A DNA stretch of 64,000 nucleotides, from the NCBI RefSeq assembly GCF_964204645.1, contig NC_134030.1, positions 7,626,278 to 7,690,277 of the forward strand, read 5' to 3'. Source of the stretch: Tubulanus polymorphus. Its lineage: Eukaryota; Nemertea; Palaeonemertea; Tubulaniformes; Tubulanidae. Below the pieces are notes generated by a model. It did no database searches. It saw nothing but the letters and a program-made list of their open reading frames with translations, and was not told where the DNA came from. The position numbers were made by a program, and so were the translations under genes. Below are positions 22,181-33,669 of this stretch, in pieces. Numbering within the stretch: position 1 is the first letter of the stretch; each line of letters starts with the position of its first letter.

Positions 22181-22624
22181 TGTGTGTGAGAATTTTTGAG
22201 TGTATATTTGGAATTGAACTTTCTTAGATTTGAACATCTGTGTATCTGTGAATATTTAAGGTCTAAAAATAGACGCCAGACTGTAATTGTCTATGTTGCC
22301 AATTAGAACTATCGCGATATCCGGCGGGATCCGCCCCTGCAAGCTATGAATCAACTAGATTGAAAAATCGATATTGACTCGTGCATTTAAGACTATTTCA
22401 CATCCTCACAGCTCAGCAGGAAAATTCAAAATAAATCCATTCATTTAGATTGATGATGATTTTGCGTAGATATTTTAACGAATGGTAATTTTTTGCAACG
22501 CACGTCCTGAGATGGACGATCTATTTTTCACCACAGAAAATACAGCGGAAATTCACTCGGGTACGATGGTTCATCGGATATTATAACTATTGAATCTCAT
22601 CCCATGTAAGCCAATTTCTAAAAT

Positions 22625-22790
22625 TTCATACCAGACGTAACAAACCGTTGGTTGGTTATAACTGATAAATTTTCTGGTCCTGTGAACTTCTGTGGTCCTG
22701 TTAGGTTCCGCTATGGAAAGACAGGTTTTGATGAATTCCTCAATGCCAGGGCGCACACCATTTCCGGAGTCATAAATCAAAATCAAGTCA
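22625..22790 (-). CDS. Candidate exon, unknown protein
   Basis: On the minus strand ATCCACATCAG may act as an acceptor and GTCTG|GTATGA as a donor. The frame between them reads VDLILIYDSGNGVRPGIEEF, IKTCLSIAEPNRTTEVH and RKFISYNQPTVCYV. It stays open past the donor to a stop further left. The residue mix is protein-like, but the acceptor has a modest pyrimidine tract and no family is recognised. Confidence 0.28.
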
Positions 22791-23107
22791 ACCTGATGTG
22801 GATAACTGGACGGCATTTGGATTGAATTTGTACAAGATTTTTATTGTTAAAAGTCTCTTAGAAAGCCAAGGGTGGCAGATACAGTAGCCAACGGTTGACC
22901 GAGCTCATTTTAATCGTCATATTTGTTAGAAGCAGACGACATTCTGGCTGATATGAATGCATAGCACTAGAGTAAAGCTCGATGAAAACATGCCACTGGT
23001 CTTATCTTAGAGCTAGACTATGGAAAATGTGGTTGCAATGTTTCATTACGTAAAACGAAACAACAGTTTGAGTTAGTTTTTATCTCAGAAGGTTTTTCAC
23101 ACGTTAT

Positions 23108-23152
23108 TTGGTGCGGGCCAAATCGTCTCCATGTGATTGCGGCTATTATTTC
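23108..23152 (+). mobile_element. MITE right end only
   Basis: GTGCGGGCCAAATCGTCTCC followed by ATGTGATTGCGGC is the family's right terminus. No left part precedes it. Confidence 0.55.
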
Positions 23153-23674
23153 TCAAAGGCCAAGTTTCAATTACGGATCGAACAACCAAATCCCAGCTCA
23201 TTCCCGAATTTATCATTCCATGACAACAAACATTCTAAGCCAGTGCCAAAAATCAAGTCTAAGCACTGTATCCCCAGATAAAATTACTCCCGTGATTGGG
23301 TTTTAGAACTGGCAATATCTCTTCATATAGCCTAATTGATTAGTGCCGTGACCATATTTTAAAACATTCCTGATGTTTGTTGTCATGGCTCGCCCCGGTA
23401 CCGCCCCAGTACCGACGTCTGTAAACGAGCCAAATAAAAAATGTGACACTTCCGCCGACTAACACGTTGATGACATCATTAAATCGGGCAGACATCGTCG
23501 GCTAATGTTGGTGACGTTCATACGACTATTTGCATTGTGTGCCGCAGCACCAAATGAAAGATAGTAAAATGACAAACCACAGGTTCCATGCATAGCCAAC
23601 ATAGCCAGCGTCATATATTTCAAATCTGTAGCCAATTGCCACCCCGGCACCTTATGGCCACAATCACTTAAGCA

Positions 23675-23740
23675 TCTTGGTGCCTGTTGACCAAGTCCAA
23701 ATTTGGCCCTGACCAAAAAAATGTTGGACCAGGCATGTGA
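23675..23740 (-). mobile_element. MITE internal fragment
   Basis: TGACCAAGTCCAAATTTGGC and CTGACCAAAAAAATGTTGGA CC match the GTCGGACC / GGCCAAA interior of the GCCGCGATCAC family. Ends are absent. Confidence 0.4.
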
Positions 23741-24469
23741 AGTCACTTCATTAGATACTGCTGAGCTAGGCCCGTAACCATGATAGATGAGCATATATCC
23801 GCTTGTTAGGTAAGACCTCGGCAAACTCATTAGTATAGTGACTAATGAAACCTAGATATCTGCGATATCATTGAGACAGAGCCCCACTGGGTAAACTCTT
23901 CACCCATATGCACTGCGTGACCCTTGTTACATAGAATACGTCCTCTCATTTATCAAATTGATGCGTGAAAATCCGGTGAACCTGTGGCGTCAATCAAGAC
24001 ATTGTGTTTCGCCTGTGGCATTTGGCACCCGAAATTAATTGCATATCGAATACAACGCGATAATGAAATCGCGGAAGCATTTTATTCCACACAAAAATAA
24101 GCCCTTTGGTGGCGATAATATCAAATTTAATATCCACCACATGGACAGATAGATACGGCCGGGGGCGGTTCGTATAGACACAGAAATAGCCATTTCGAAC
24201 GAGTTCTTTCTAATATAAGACTTATCAAAATTACCTACCAGAAAAAGGCTAGCTAAAAATCGTATTTCTATTATCAAACTTAATGCAAAAGAATGTTGAT
24301 ACTTTGAAAATTATATCAACTTTCAGCAAAATACCTGCGGAATCCTGCAACCGATTATTCTCATTCTGTACCAGGTTGTTTTCTTTTTAAACCAAAGCCA
24401 ATCGGAAGCTAGCTTTAGAAAAATATTTACGCTATTCCAACAATGACTGATCGATCGCCAGACAAAAAT

Positions 24470-24610
24470 ATTGAAGTGCCTGAAGAAATTGGAGCCGTTG
24501 ATTTCCTGTGACGTAGTGTGTATTGTCATTTCGCGGCAACAAATATGGATTAAGATTAATAGCCATTTAGTCGGAAGAAGTGCAGACGACGACGACGATG
24601 AAAATGAATA
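24470..24610 (+). CDS. Candidate terminal exon with acidic C-terminus
   Basis: A plus-strand frame following GATCGATCGCCAG reads TKILKCLKKLEPLISCDVV, CIVISRQQIWIKINSHL and VGRSADDDDDENE, ending at a TAA near 24610. The pattern LKK...L..CD..C.VIS superficially recalls a MADS-box core, but the spacing is off by one and the basic DNA-contact region is missing, so that is not proposed. The acceptor is weak. The minus strand is also open here. Confidence 0.25.
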
Positions 24611-24894
24611 AGTCGAGATGGTGTCGCACAATGTTTCTGGAAGACTTGATGATGTCCACATCAAATGAAGCGGCAAGGAAAATCCTGATGAGATAAAGCA
24701 TTACCATGCATATAAAGCATTACAGGGCTCGTAAACCATTACGGCCCTTTCCGAATGGATAACTGGAATATTTTTGAATATACCGACTATACATATTACA
24801 ACTTTTTTCAGCCTGAATAAATTTGGGCCATCTTTAGAGTTACTATATTGTTTCTATAGATACGTATCAAGCACTCTGAAACTTTATGTACTGT

Positions 24895-25255
24895 TTAAGG
24901 GTACTGTATTATGGGCTTTTGAGATGGCTTTGGGCCAGATATTTGGTTCGATTTATTTACCAACATTGCTATTACTAGACACCATTACATGGGTGTTGTG
25001 CCAGATTAGGCTCGGACCAACTGCGTTGACAATGGGGCCAAATGGGTCAACGCCAGTTTGACCGAACCAGGCATGCAAAATTTAAGGACGGCTCAAATAA
25101 TTCCGGCGTGAATGCTAATAGACTCTTGAAGTGACTCACCACGCTTACTACAGCATCGATTTGACAGCGTTTAGAAAGAAGTGAGTGATTTACATGTGAA
25201 TGCGCTCTCTAAAAGGGCCAAATGTGACTTCGCACAAGTGATTGCAACTATTATC
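24895..25255. mobile_element. MITE of the GCCGCGATCAC family (diverged, near full length)
   Basis: It carries GGGCCAAATGGGTCAAC, GCATGCAAAATTTAAGGACG, GAAGTGACTCACCACGC, GAAGTGAGTGATTTACATGT, GAATGCGCTCTCTAAAAGG and GTGATTGCAACTA, in family order. The left terminus is unclear. Confidence 0.5.
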
Positions 25256-25804
25256 ATTGGAATTCAAAACTTTTGATACTATTCGAAATCAGGGCAAAGA
25301 ATTCCTGGTCAGAGCTAATCTAAAATGAATTTCTAATACAACGATACACTGATTGCTATCATTAGTGAAGCGATGTGGTTGCACAGCTGTTGCATATTCA
25401 TTCCATCCTGAAATCGCCTTTCAAAATCATTCAAAATTCTATGCTGAATTTACGATTTCGTAGCCGTTGTTCGTTCGACCGTCAAACGTTTCGCGGCGTA
25501 ATCAGCTGCAAGATTTCGACTAATTCTGACAACTTCCTTCCGAACGAGGAGAAATGTCATCGGCAAACATAATCACGCGACGAAAGCTAAACGTGTCAGA
25601 CAGGCATACAACATGCATTCAAAATGGAATTAGTTTTAGTTTGATTCGACGAGGAAATATTCAGCTGCACATGATGCGGCTAAACCGTCGATGTAACAGG
25701 GACTAACGATACATTTTATAATCTAACTATAAGAAAAGGTGTTTTCTCAACGGTGGAAGGATGGAGCCTTCAATTGAGAGTTCCAGAAGTCAGTCCTTCT
25801 TTAG

Positions 25805-26290
25805 CGGCGATCACGCAGGGACTATCTAGCCCGGGCAAAATTGGCACGGATCAGGCCCGAGTTGAGTTCAAGTTCAAGTTCATTTCATGGAAAGCACATG
25901 ACAGGCTAATAAAGAGATTAAGCAACAGAAAAAAAACAAAATCAAATTTGGCCCGCGCATAAGCCACGATGACATGAGCGATTTTCTGGCCTGGAACTAC
26001 TGTTCACAAGGGTGCCAAATTGGCCTGTGCCTGTTTGGCCTGGCCAAAAACGTCGGACCATACAACACAACACAGAGCGCCTTCACACATAAGCTATTCA
26101 CTTGATACTAAACAATACTGTGGGGAGCTAGGTGGGTATCTTCCAGAACCAGTAAGCATCATTCGCAATGAGACCTGGTCCGTAATTTTTGGTTGAGCCA
26201 ACTTTGGGTTGAGTCATCAAACAGGCATGGGCCCATTTGGCACCCCCCACCTGCGTGAATGGTCAGCCCGGGCCAAAAGCGCTTGCGTGA
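25805..26290. mobile_element. Composite of GCCGCGATCAC-family MITE copies
   Basis: The left end GGCGATCACGCAGGGACTAT is followed by GCACGGATCAGGCCCGAGTT, then an AT-rich insertion (about 25875-25945). GGCCCGCGCATAAG, GTGCCAAATTGGCCTGTGCC, a second partial copy (CAGGCATGGGCCCATTTGGC, near 26223) and GTGATCACACC at 26287-26297 follow. This looks like a nested or rearranged insertion. Frames across it are not genes. Confidence 0.55.
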
Positions 26291-26299
26291 TCACACCTT

Positions 26300-27780
26300 T
26301 CGAAACAGAGCCATCATCAGTACTTTTACACAACAATGCAATCTATTTTTCTGGATTATAACTAGCATAATTCTATTGCTGTGTCTCAAAATATTCATTA
26401 CAAAACACAACAGGCAACGTCTCTTTTTTCATAACACCCACACCCCTGTGAATCGAAACGCCTACGCAAACATCCATAAACGTATCAGCTGCCCATCGGG
26501 AGACATTTATCAATCAATGATCCATGCGGCATTTTGATGAAATGACGAAGATGAAAAGAGAATGGGGGAGGGACACACAATCGCATTTACTCGCAAACAG
26601 CTGCATCCAAATATCGATATGATTTTCCAATAACGATACAGTTGAAACCATTATACGCGTTATTGCCTCGTCGTTTTAAAACATCCATTTCCAGCGACAC
26701 GCAAACCGCATCGTATTTGCTTTCGGTCAATTCGAACAGCGGATCAAATGTCCTTTCTTTGTCGGATTAAAAATTTGCTGAATCGTATCTGACATCGTAT
26801 CTAATCATATCTTTTTTTGGGATCAAGAAAAATACTACGAGATAGGCGAGTGTCTGACTAATCCAATTGTGGAACATAAGTTTCTTTGAAAAAGAGAAGG
26901 AAAAATTGGGACCATCAACACTCATCCTATATCAGTGATTATCTCACTTATGCAAAGTTTACTGCATGTACTGAAATTTATCAGCTAACGATTATTTCAC
27001 TATTCGAGACAAACGCATCAAATGATGGTGGAAATGCCTGAAAAATTGAAAATGAATAAATGATATCATTTATGATATCAAAACAACCTTCCTCGCAATT
27101 CGACATGTCAAAGACGATAAATCGGTTCATTAGAGCTGAAAATGTCATCGGATGAAAAAATTCGCCATTACGAGTTTATCCGACAGTACTAAAAAGTGAT
27201 ACGCAAAAAAATCCATTGTACAGTGGGCAATTGATCTTCCAACCTAGGCAAATAACAAGTCTACGCGTCCCGGAAGTCGTCTGGAGTTACCGCGCTTTAT
27301 CACGTTTCAAAAACAAAACAGCCCCGACTTGAGAAAGCAGAGAGAAGAGAGAGAACAAGACAGAGAGAGTTGAAGAGGAGGATGAAATACTAAGAACAAG
27401 CCGCCGTGGAGTACGTATCTAGTTACAATTTCCTCACTTGCGCGCACTGATATTTGTATTATTGTTGGTACATTCCGCACGGCATCGAGGGAATCCATAT
27501 TTGCCCGGACTTCATATTCGCGTGCAATACTCCACGGGCAATAGCTCCTTATAATTGCGTCGAGAAAGCGGCGTTTATCATGACGGAGTTTCCTACGCAG
27601 TACCGCGGAAGTTTACATGACTTGAGTGGATGGCCCCGCTACAAGTATAACCGACATCGTGTAAATGGCGATTTTCTCTTTTCTTGGCATCGTTGATATC
27701 ATCGATGGTAACGTCCGACCGTCCATTCAACACTGTAAGATCTCCCGGTACACACATGGTACCGGTGCCGGTAAAGCCCA
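26300..27780. other. No confident gene; coding-like CpG-rich patch at 27.45-27.70 kb
   Basis: Most of the stretch is non-coding. At about 27454-27696 (plus) an open frame (IHICPDFIFACNTP, VEKAAFIMTEFPTQYRGS, WPRYKYNRHRVNGDF) has CpG-rich codons but no good acceptor. The minus strand over 27307-27498 is equally open, so no call is made. A purine-rich GA tract lies at 27330-27380. Confidence 0.4.
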
Positions 27781-27920
27781 GGGACTGGTTCCATAGACAG
27801 GATTTAGACTTAAGACCGGTCTAAGACAAACTAAGTTCTATAGCCAATCTAACAACTTAAGACTAGTCTTAAGGTTTAAGACCACTTTTGGTCTTAAGTC
27901 TTGACTATGGAACCGGCCCC
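27781..27920. mobile_element. 140-bp palindromic element
   Basis: Inverted termini GGGACTGGTTCCATAGACA and GACTATGGAACCGGCCCC enclose a near-palindrome built on TTAAGACC / GGTCTTAA. A related fragment (GTCTGTTGCACAG...CCAATCTAACAAC) lies at 36857-36950. Confidence 0.65.
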
Positions 27921-28015
27921 AGGACCCAGTGTCTGTGAGTTAAGATTTGAATCCGGAGTTATAACATTGAAAATTAACTGATTTTAACTCAAACTCCAAC
28001 TCAGAACTGTGGTAC
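27921..28015. mobile_element. Palindromic element (ACCCAGT...GAGTTAA family), copy 1
   Basis: GTGAGTTAAGATTTGAATCC and the reverse-complementary block near AACTCAAACTCCAACTCAGA, together with ACTGTGGTAC, form an inverted repeat abutting the previous element. A second copy is at 34851-34934. Confidence 0.5.
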
Positions 28016-28262
28016 TGGCATATGGCACCAATGGTATTATATGGTACCATTGGTATTATATTTTGCAGCACACATGGCACCATTGGTATAGCATATATAG
28101 CACCAAAAGTATTATATTATCTGGCATACATGGTACCATCGGTATAAAATCTACGAGCACACGTGTTACCATTGGCATTATATTTTCCGGCACACATGGC
28201 AATATAGGTATAAAATCAACCGGCACAGTTGGCATCAAATCTTCCAGTTCGCAAGGCATTAA
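28005..28262. repeat. Degenerate tandem array, about 31-33-bp unit
   Basis: Seven to eight diverged units are each built on CACATGGCACCATTGGTAT followed by ATATTTTCC or AAAATCTACC. Open frames in both directions through it (Gly/Ile/Thr- or Pro/Ile-rich) are repeat artefacts. Confidence 0.75.
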
Positions 28263-28751
28263 GTGTCATGGCAATACTAGCACGAACCGTTAATGCACAT
28301 TAATGGCAATTTTTAAACATCAGCATTGAATCACAAATCATGAAATTAAGTCAATTGGAATTTGCGAATTCCGCTTAAAACTCGAGTCTCGCCATTCTTG
28401 AACCGCCTGACGCTACTTGCTTTTGATAGAATTAGTTAATCATCACGCCAGTTCCCCGTGAAAATACGAAAAAAGGAAAAACATCAACTCTTCCGCATTA
28501 GAGGCACCCGATAAAAAAACTAATTTCCGTCGTGAATACGTAGACGGTGACCAACGCAAAGTACACGCAGTGCTTCCATAGATAACGATCAACAATGAGG
28601 AAATATATTCATGAGTCCATTCTACCTATACAAACCTTATCCTCCCACCTAAAGCCCAACACAGGTCGATTGAGATCAGATCAGATCGTCGGATCATCGG
28701 ATCCGAAGGTGATTTTTTAATCGGGACCCTGTTTGACATGAGTGTACTTAC

Positions 28752-28900
28752 TACTGCGACCGACTGATCGTAAGCCAAATCGTAGGGATAGAACAGGTTC
28801 TCAAGATAATCGATGAAGTCCCGTAATTCGAATTTTATGTGATGCAATTTATTAAAACGAAACCAAAATGTTTCGACTGTTGACTGATAACTATCATCAG
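28752..28900 (-). CDS. Probable internal exon, unknown protein
   Basis: Both splice sites are strong: acceptor TTTCTGGTCATTCCAG and donor GCAGTA|GTAAGTAC on the minus strand. The 149-bp exon is phase 1 in, phase 0 out. The product begins DDSYQSTVETFWFRFNKLHH and continues KFELRDFIDYLENLFYPYDL and AYDQSVAV. It is rich in aromatic and charged residues, as in a folded helical domain, and has natural codon use. I do not recognise the family. It is on the same strand as the exons at 19 kb, but its phase does not fit a direct join to 19414, so intermediate exons would be needed. Confidence 0.5.
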
Positions 28901-28934
28901 CTGGAATGACCAGAAACATAAGTAACATAGTATA

Positions 28935-30230
28935 TAAACTTACAGGACATTGACAAAATAGAACAAGTTCTATTTTCTATGACTGATTTTAACGTCGTAG
29001 CCAACCTATATTGCGTCACATGACTTCTAGCCATCAAAATGGCGTGTTAACAACCACGAGACTCGTCATAGTCGACCTCGTATCGGCAATCAGTGGTCAT
29101 GTGTATACTACCATCATTCCTACAATGATCTAGTCAAGTTGACCTGAGCAATATACTAGGCTTAAGATGAAGCATTGGTAAAGAAATTCCAATGATTGCC
29201 CTGGAGATGACAAATAATTGGACGTTGTAATACGCATGGGTACTATCTATCTATGGAAATGAATTCAAACTAATAGCAATCACTTTCAGATGAAGATCGA
29301 ATTTACAACAATTTTCCATAAATACAAGCTATTGGTATCAGTTCCGATTCCATTTAAAACAAATTTTTTTGATGTCAATGTCAGAGGATGAAAGATTTAA
29401 TGATATGAGAAATAGCCTAATTCCAGTTCTCTATCGTTGACTATGTATTATCAAAGAAGACGGACGCTTTCGCATCACATATAACCAAAATTCTATACAG
29501 AAAGATGCCGCGACGTGAAACGGGAAAAAAATTCTATGGATGAAACCGATACCGATACCGAGACAGCCAGTTGCACAGAATAGTTTGTGTATTGAATATA
29601 CATGTATTGGTTTATTGGATATACCGTGTAGCGATGATACTTAAAAGATGCAGTCTAGCATTCGAGTTAAAACTATTCAGCGGTTAGACAAAAGCAACGG
29701 TAGATGAGTTGAGTGGAAATTCCATTAAAAAATCTTGAAAATCTTTTATAAATACACGATAAAAATTACACCCACACATTAAGTAATCCATAAGTTGAAG
29801 ATACAAAATCTTTGACTAATGATTCTCAATACGCCGGATTGAGTGGCCATGCTTTCAATACACATGTCTTCTAAAAATGCTGCTTTTTTGTTACGGTTGT
29901 GTATTACCGATATTTAACATCTTTACATAAGGCTAAAATTAAATGATGCCTTTTTTCTCCTAATCGATTGGGCCATTTTATGAACTGCAATTAATTTTTG
30001 TAATCAGTTCATTTCTATAGCTGCCAGGTCTGTTATTGTAGGCTTGATCATGATTTTTGAAAAAAAGTAATGTACAGGGTAGCTAGGTGGCCAGCCGAAA
30101 TGAGTATCAAGCAGAAATGAGTATCAAGTTTTTTAGCCTAATCAGAGTTAACAATTAGGTTTGTTAATTGCTTAGATTCTAGCTGTTGTAATCGTAACAA
30201 CTTTGTTTGTCAACTAGCCACGGAGCAGCT
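28935..30230. other. No gene seen
   Basis: AT-rich sequence with no supported exon. A GATACC repeat (CCGATACCGATACCGAGACA) at 29549 is the only notable simple motif. Confidence 0.5.
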
Positions 30231-30268
30231 ACAAGACGTCGGACAACAACACACTCACACTTCTTACA

Positions 30269-30480
30269 ATCAGAACCGCGAAATGTGCTTGAAAACGCAA
30301 TCACGTTTGATAATGAAAACGAGAAAAAATCTCAACGCAAAGTGGAGAAAAATTACATCGACGCATAAAGCAGTGCTGACATCGGGAATTACTCCCAGAA
30401 CAACGATTAGACATAGAGGAAATAAATATCGCCATCAGAATGCTGAAATTACCGACGGCTTTGTACACAACGAATACTAG
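30269..30480 (+). CDS. Candidate terminal exon, basic unknown protein
   Basis: A good acceptor (CACACTTCTTACAATCAG) opens 70 codons to a TAG at 30478-30480. The frame reads NREMCLKTQSRLIMKTRKNL, AKWRKITSTHKAVLTSG, TPRTTIRHRGNKYRHQN and EITDGFVHNEY. A second frame from the same acceptor (VLENAITFDNENEKKSQRK, then a stop) is also plausible, so the reading frame is ambiguous. No family is recognised. Confidence 0.3.
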
Positions 30481-30799
30481 CGTTTGGTCACGCGTTACTG
30501 GTGTCTAGTCCAGTAATGAGACTAGTCTTTTTGCTCGAATAGTTAAACACAAATTGGAATGTATGACCACTTTCCAAGAATATCATACTATATTTGCAAC
30601 CCATGGCTTGCTGACAGACAGTCCATTCACCGCTGTTAGTTTTTCTCGGAACGTAACCTTACGCAAAATAAGAAACAGTTGCCGCGACAGAAAGTGTCAG
30701 CAACAAATACCATACGTAACAGGAGGAGGTTGGGTCTCGAACTTATGTCTGAAGACAATTCCAAAGAACGATGACCCTTTCTGTACATCCTGATGCACC

Positions 30800-31085
30800 A
30801 AAGTTTCCATTCCAAACCATTAGACCATTCCAAACAGATCCGTACCTGGAACGTGCCAAATTTGGAACGGACCAAATCAGAATGTGCATTCACACGCGTG
30901 TTGTTGAATCGGTTACAGATAGTTATAACTGGGCCCTCTCAAAATTTGGAACAGACCCCTTGATCAGTCTTTAAGGCCGGTCCAACTTGGAACTGTCTAA
31001 AATAGAACGGACCATCTTGGAACAGACTTGTACTAAATTGTAATGGGCCAAATATAGTTGTAAGTGACGTAGCGTGAATGTGGCT
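30800..31085. mobile_element. MITE-like element built on GGAACGGACC blocks
   Basis: Repeated short palindromic blocks (CCATTCCAAACCATT, CCAAATTTGGAACGGACC, AAAATTTGGAACAGACC, GTCCAACTTGGAACTG) and internal positions similar to the GCCGCGATCAC family (AATGTGCATTCACACGCGTG, CGTGAATGTGGCTATTG) suggest a related but distinct family. Termini are not resolved. Confidence 0.45.
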
Positions 31086-31089
31086 ATTG

Positions 31090-31920
31090 AATGATTTCAT
31101 TCATCACTATTTTGATAAGTAGTTTTAATTGCACTGCAAGGACATTCTGAAACCATTTTAGTACGCAATTAATGTATCTAACCATGTGTTCACGAGTGTA
31201 AAAGAAGGATACCTGACTGAATTTGTTAAATACATGCCGTGCCAATAACTCTACAGTTCATTGCTTCGTATATTGACATTTCATCATTTTGTACTGAAAA
31301 TAACCCAGTGGTAAAAAATTCAATTCAAATATAGTTAATGAATAATTATTCTTGAATGTTGGGCAAAACATTTTCTGAGAGACTCTATATATCCACGGTT
31401 GAGAATTTTTCATCGCGATGTCATTGAAAATCATTTATAAGTTGGTTTCAATACACAAGTGACTTGATTGATCCAATTAAGCAAAACCAACACGTTTTGA
31501 AAATGCAAACAAAAATGCAACCTTTTGAAAATGGCTCATAGATATTGAGTCGAAACGTAAAACATTATTTTGTGGTTTTTTCTTCGTATTGTGAGTCTCT
31601 GTCTTCAATCATCGGCCAGCTTGTTGGGAATCTGGTGACATTCATATAGAAGATTTCAACGTCATTAAGTCGAGAGAACAACATTTTCATCCGTTTCAAA
31701 CCGAATTTTGAAGCCGCATTCACAGATAATACTTAACTGCAGCTTGATCAAAGTCTACCCCCTTTTTCTAGTAAAATAAGCAATTCATTGTTGAACATCA
31801 ATGAAAACATTACCTTGAGTAGGTGAATACGGTACTTTTTTATGTATTCCATACCCATCGTGAATTTGTGCTGTTTTCTAAATGACGTGACGATAATGTT
31901 TCCTTGTTTCTAATTTTGGC
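31090..31920. other. No gene seen
   Basis: AT-rich, with no supported exon and no clear repeat. Confidence 0.5.
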
Positions 31921-31929
31921 GTGATGATA

Positions 31930-32315
31930 ATGTTTCCTAATATCACGCGCTCGCGCAGCACAGCGTTATATTCGGAACTACAACCTAACTCGGTTAATCC
32001 GTCGCTTATCCGGATACGCGAGATAATCCGGGCGAACCCCGCGCGAATCTACATGCGCCGCGGCCGATGATGTCACTCACTCAAGAGTCGTTTTACTGCT
32101 GCCGTTTCTGCCGTCGTTGCTACTGATACTGAATATCGACGTCGTCGTCGTAAGTTTGAATCTACCGCGCACCGCGCTAAACGATCATTCAAGCATCGCC
32201 GCGCGTAGCATAACCGACCCTCAACGACTCGGATTAACTACCCCAGTAACGATGACGTTTGAAATATGAAGGCGGCATCTGGCAAAATAAAACTGCCTGA
32301 GACGAACGACAACAT
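31930..32315 (+). promoter_or_regulatory. CpG-rich segment, possible promoter or first exon
   Basis: A compact region dense in CpG (ATCACGCGCTCGCGCAG, CGCCGCGGCCGATGATGTC, TACCGCGCACCGCGC) lies within AT-rich DNA. It contains a consensus plus-strand donor (GACGTCGTCGTC|GTAAGTTT at 32148-32153). The frame leading into that donor is hydrophobic (VVLLLPFLPSLLLILNID) but has no in-frame ATG. It could therefore be a 5' untranslated exon, or coincidence. Nothing downstream on the plus strand could be linked to it by phase. Confidence 0.3.
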
Positions 32316-32416
32316 CGATTTTAATACTTGATAATTCCATATTTATCACTTACGGCCATCGATAATTTCTAATCTCTTAAAGATCTTATTTCATAGTGAA
32401 CCGGGGTGGGATTTAG

Positions 32417-32640
32417 AGAATAGTCTCAGGGTCCTCTTCCCGCTGAAGTTGGCCTTTTTTGTCACGACAGAGATCGGTTAAACCTCATCCTCTCGGAATT
32501 TACATCTTTTAGGATGGGTTTCTTCAGAAATATATCAACACCGAGGATTGGACCCCGCTAGTGGCCTTTATCCTGGAAATGCCTTTTCTTTACTTCCGGA
32601 CCCGGCCTTCTAATTTACAATACACGCTCCTATTAACTGA
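32417..32640. repeat. Dispersed repeat, copy 2
   Basis: Homologous to 5-262, with the same ordered landmarks (GTCTCAG, TTGGCCTTTTTTGTCA, TTTACATC, CCCGCTAG, GGAAATGCCTTTTCTTT, CCGGCCTTC). Divergence is moderate. Confidence 0.6.
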
Positions 32641-33146
32641 GCATCCGGCAGAACTGCCTTAATTCAATGAATGTCAAATATCAATTGGAGACTGTCGTTA
32701 AAGTATAGATTCTTATCGATATTTAAATTGTTTTTTTTATCCGCCTTTGGTTCTATGACGAGATAACAATCAACGAACAAGGTATTTAACTAACATGATA
32801 TATATTCATCCACTTTTTTAACTTAAAACATCCCCATTATACGAGAAAACTATGGAATAAAACTGCAGGCCATAACTAGCTTGACTTGTTTCTGTGGATG
32901 CTTTCATACTACGCTATTCAAATAATCAATCACTTATAACGAACACAAAGTTATTAAGTCCCACAACCTCGATCTAGAAACGAGAATTAAGACTCCATCA
33001 AACAACGTTTTCCGATACAAACTGTTCGATATCATCAAGTGATGGGATGAGTATTTTTTTCACCGTCCACATATAGTTTTGAAAAAGTATGAAAATGATA
33101 TTATAAAAAATCTTGCGAGACGTACTCGATCACCTCTACTTCAAAA

Positions 33147-33395
33147 CTACGTAACTACACATATATATATACGTGTTTCGATCCATAATTGATTTTCTGA
33201 TCGTACACACATTAACCGGAGTAATTTTCTAATGGTCGCCGCTGAACGCTCACGCGTAGTGTCGAGTTTTTCTTCTAATAAACCGATATCTGAAGTACGA
33301 CGCGATTTACGTGTTACATAAGAATCGATTGTATAAAAGAACTTGAACTTTCGCGAAACCAATACTCGAACGAGGTACTTTCGAATGCTGCGAAT
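33147..33395 (-). CDS. Candidate terminal exon, Arg-rich helical product
   Basis: On the minus strand a pyrimidine-rich region and AG (TGATTGCCGGATCCCAG) precede a frame that ends in TAG. It contains VRVLVSRKFKFFYTIDSYV, RKSRRTSDIGLLEEKLDTT and RERSAATIRKLLRLMC. The middle part could form an amphipathic or coiled helix. Codons look natural. No family is recognised and no linked exon was found. The acceptor position is one of several possible. Confidence 0.33.
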   Translation of the reverse strand: MRSIRKYLVRVLVSRKFKFFYTIDSYVTRKSRRTSDIGLLEEKLDTTRERSAATIRKLLRLMCVRSENQLWIETRIYICVVT

Positions 33396-33669
33396 TACTG
33401 GGATCCGGCAATCAGGAGAATTAAGGAAAAAAATTGTTAAGACCAGTGGGACTAGATCCAGGTAATGATGATTCAGCAATTAGCTTCTTAATTGCCGCCT
33501 ACTTAATAAGGTTACATGTCTCGAAACAGAGATAAGAAAACTACTCGGTTCATTTCGTAGGTCCTAGCCAATGCCCTGATTGTGTACATATCCATGTTGA
33601 TAAAAAAACTGATAAATATTCTAATTCCTTATCTCTATCGTTAAAGAAAATACATGCATAAAGATGCAT

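Noticed and set aside
24470-24570. MADS-box domain (LKK...CD..C.VIS)
   Set aside because: Spacing is off and the basic DNA-contact region is absent; resemblance judged accidental.
28009-28293. Open frames on both strands across 28.0-28.3 kb
   Set aside because: Artefacts of the degenerate 31-33-bp tandem array.
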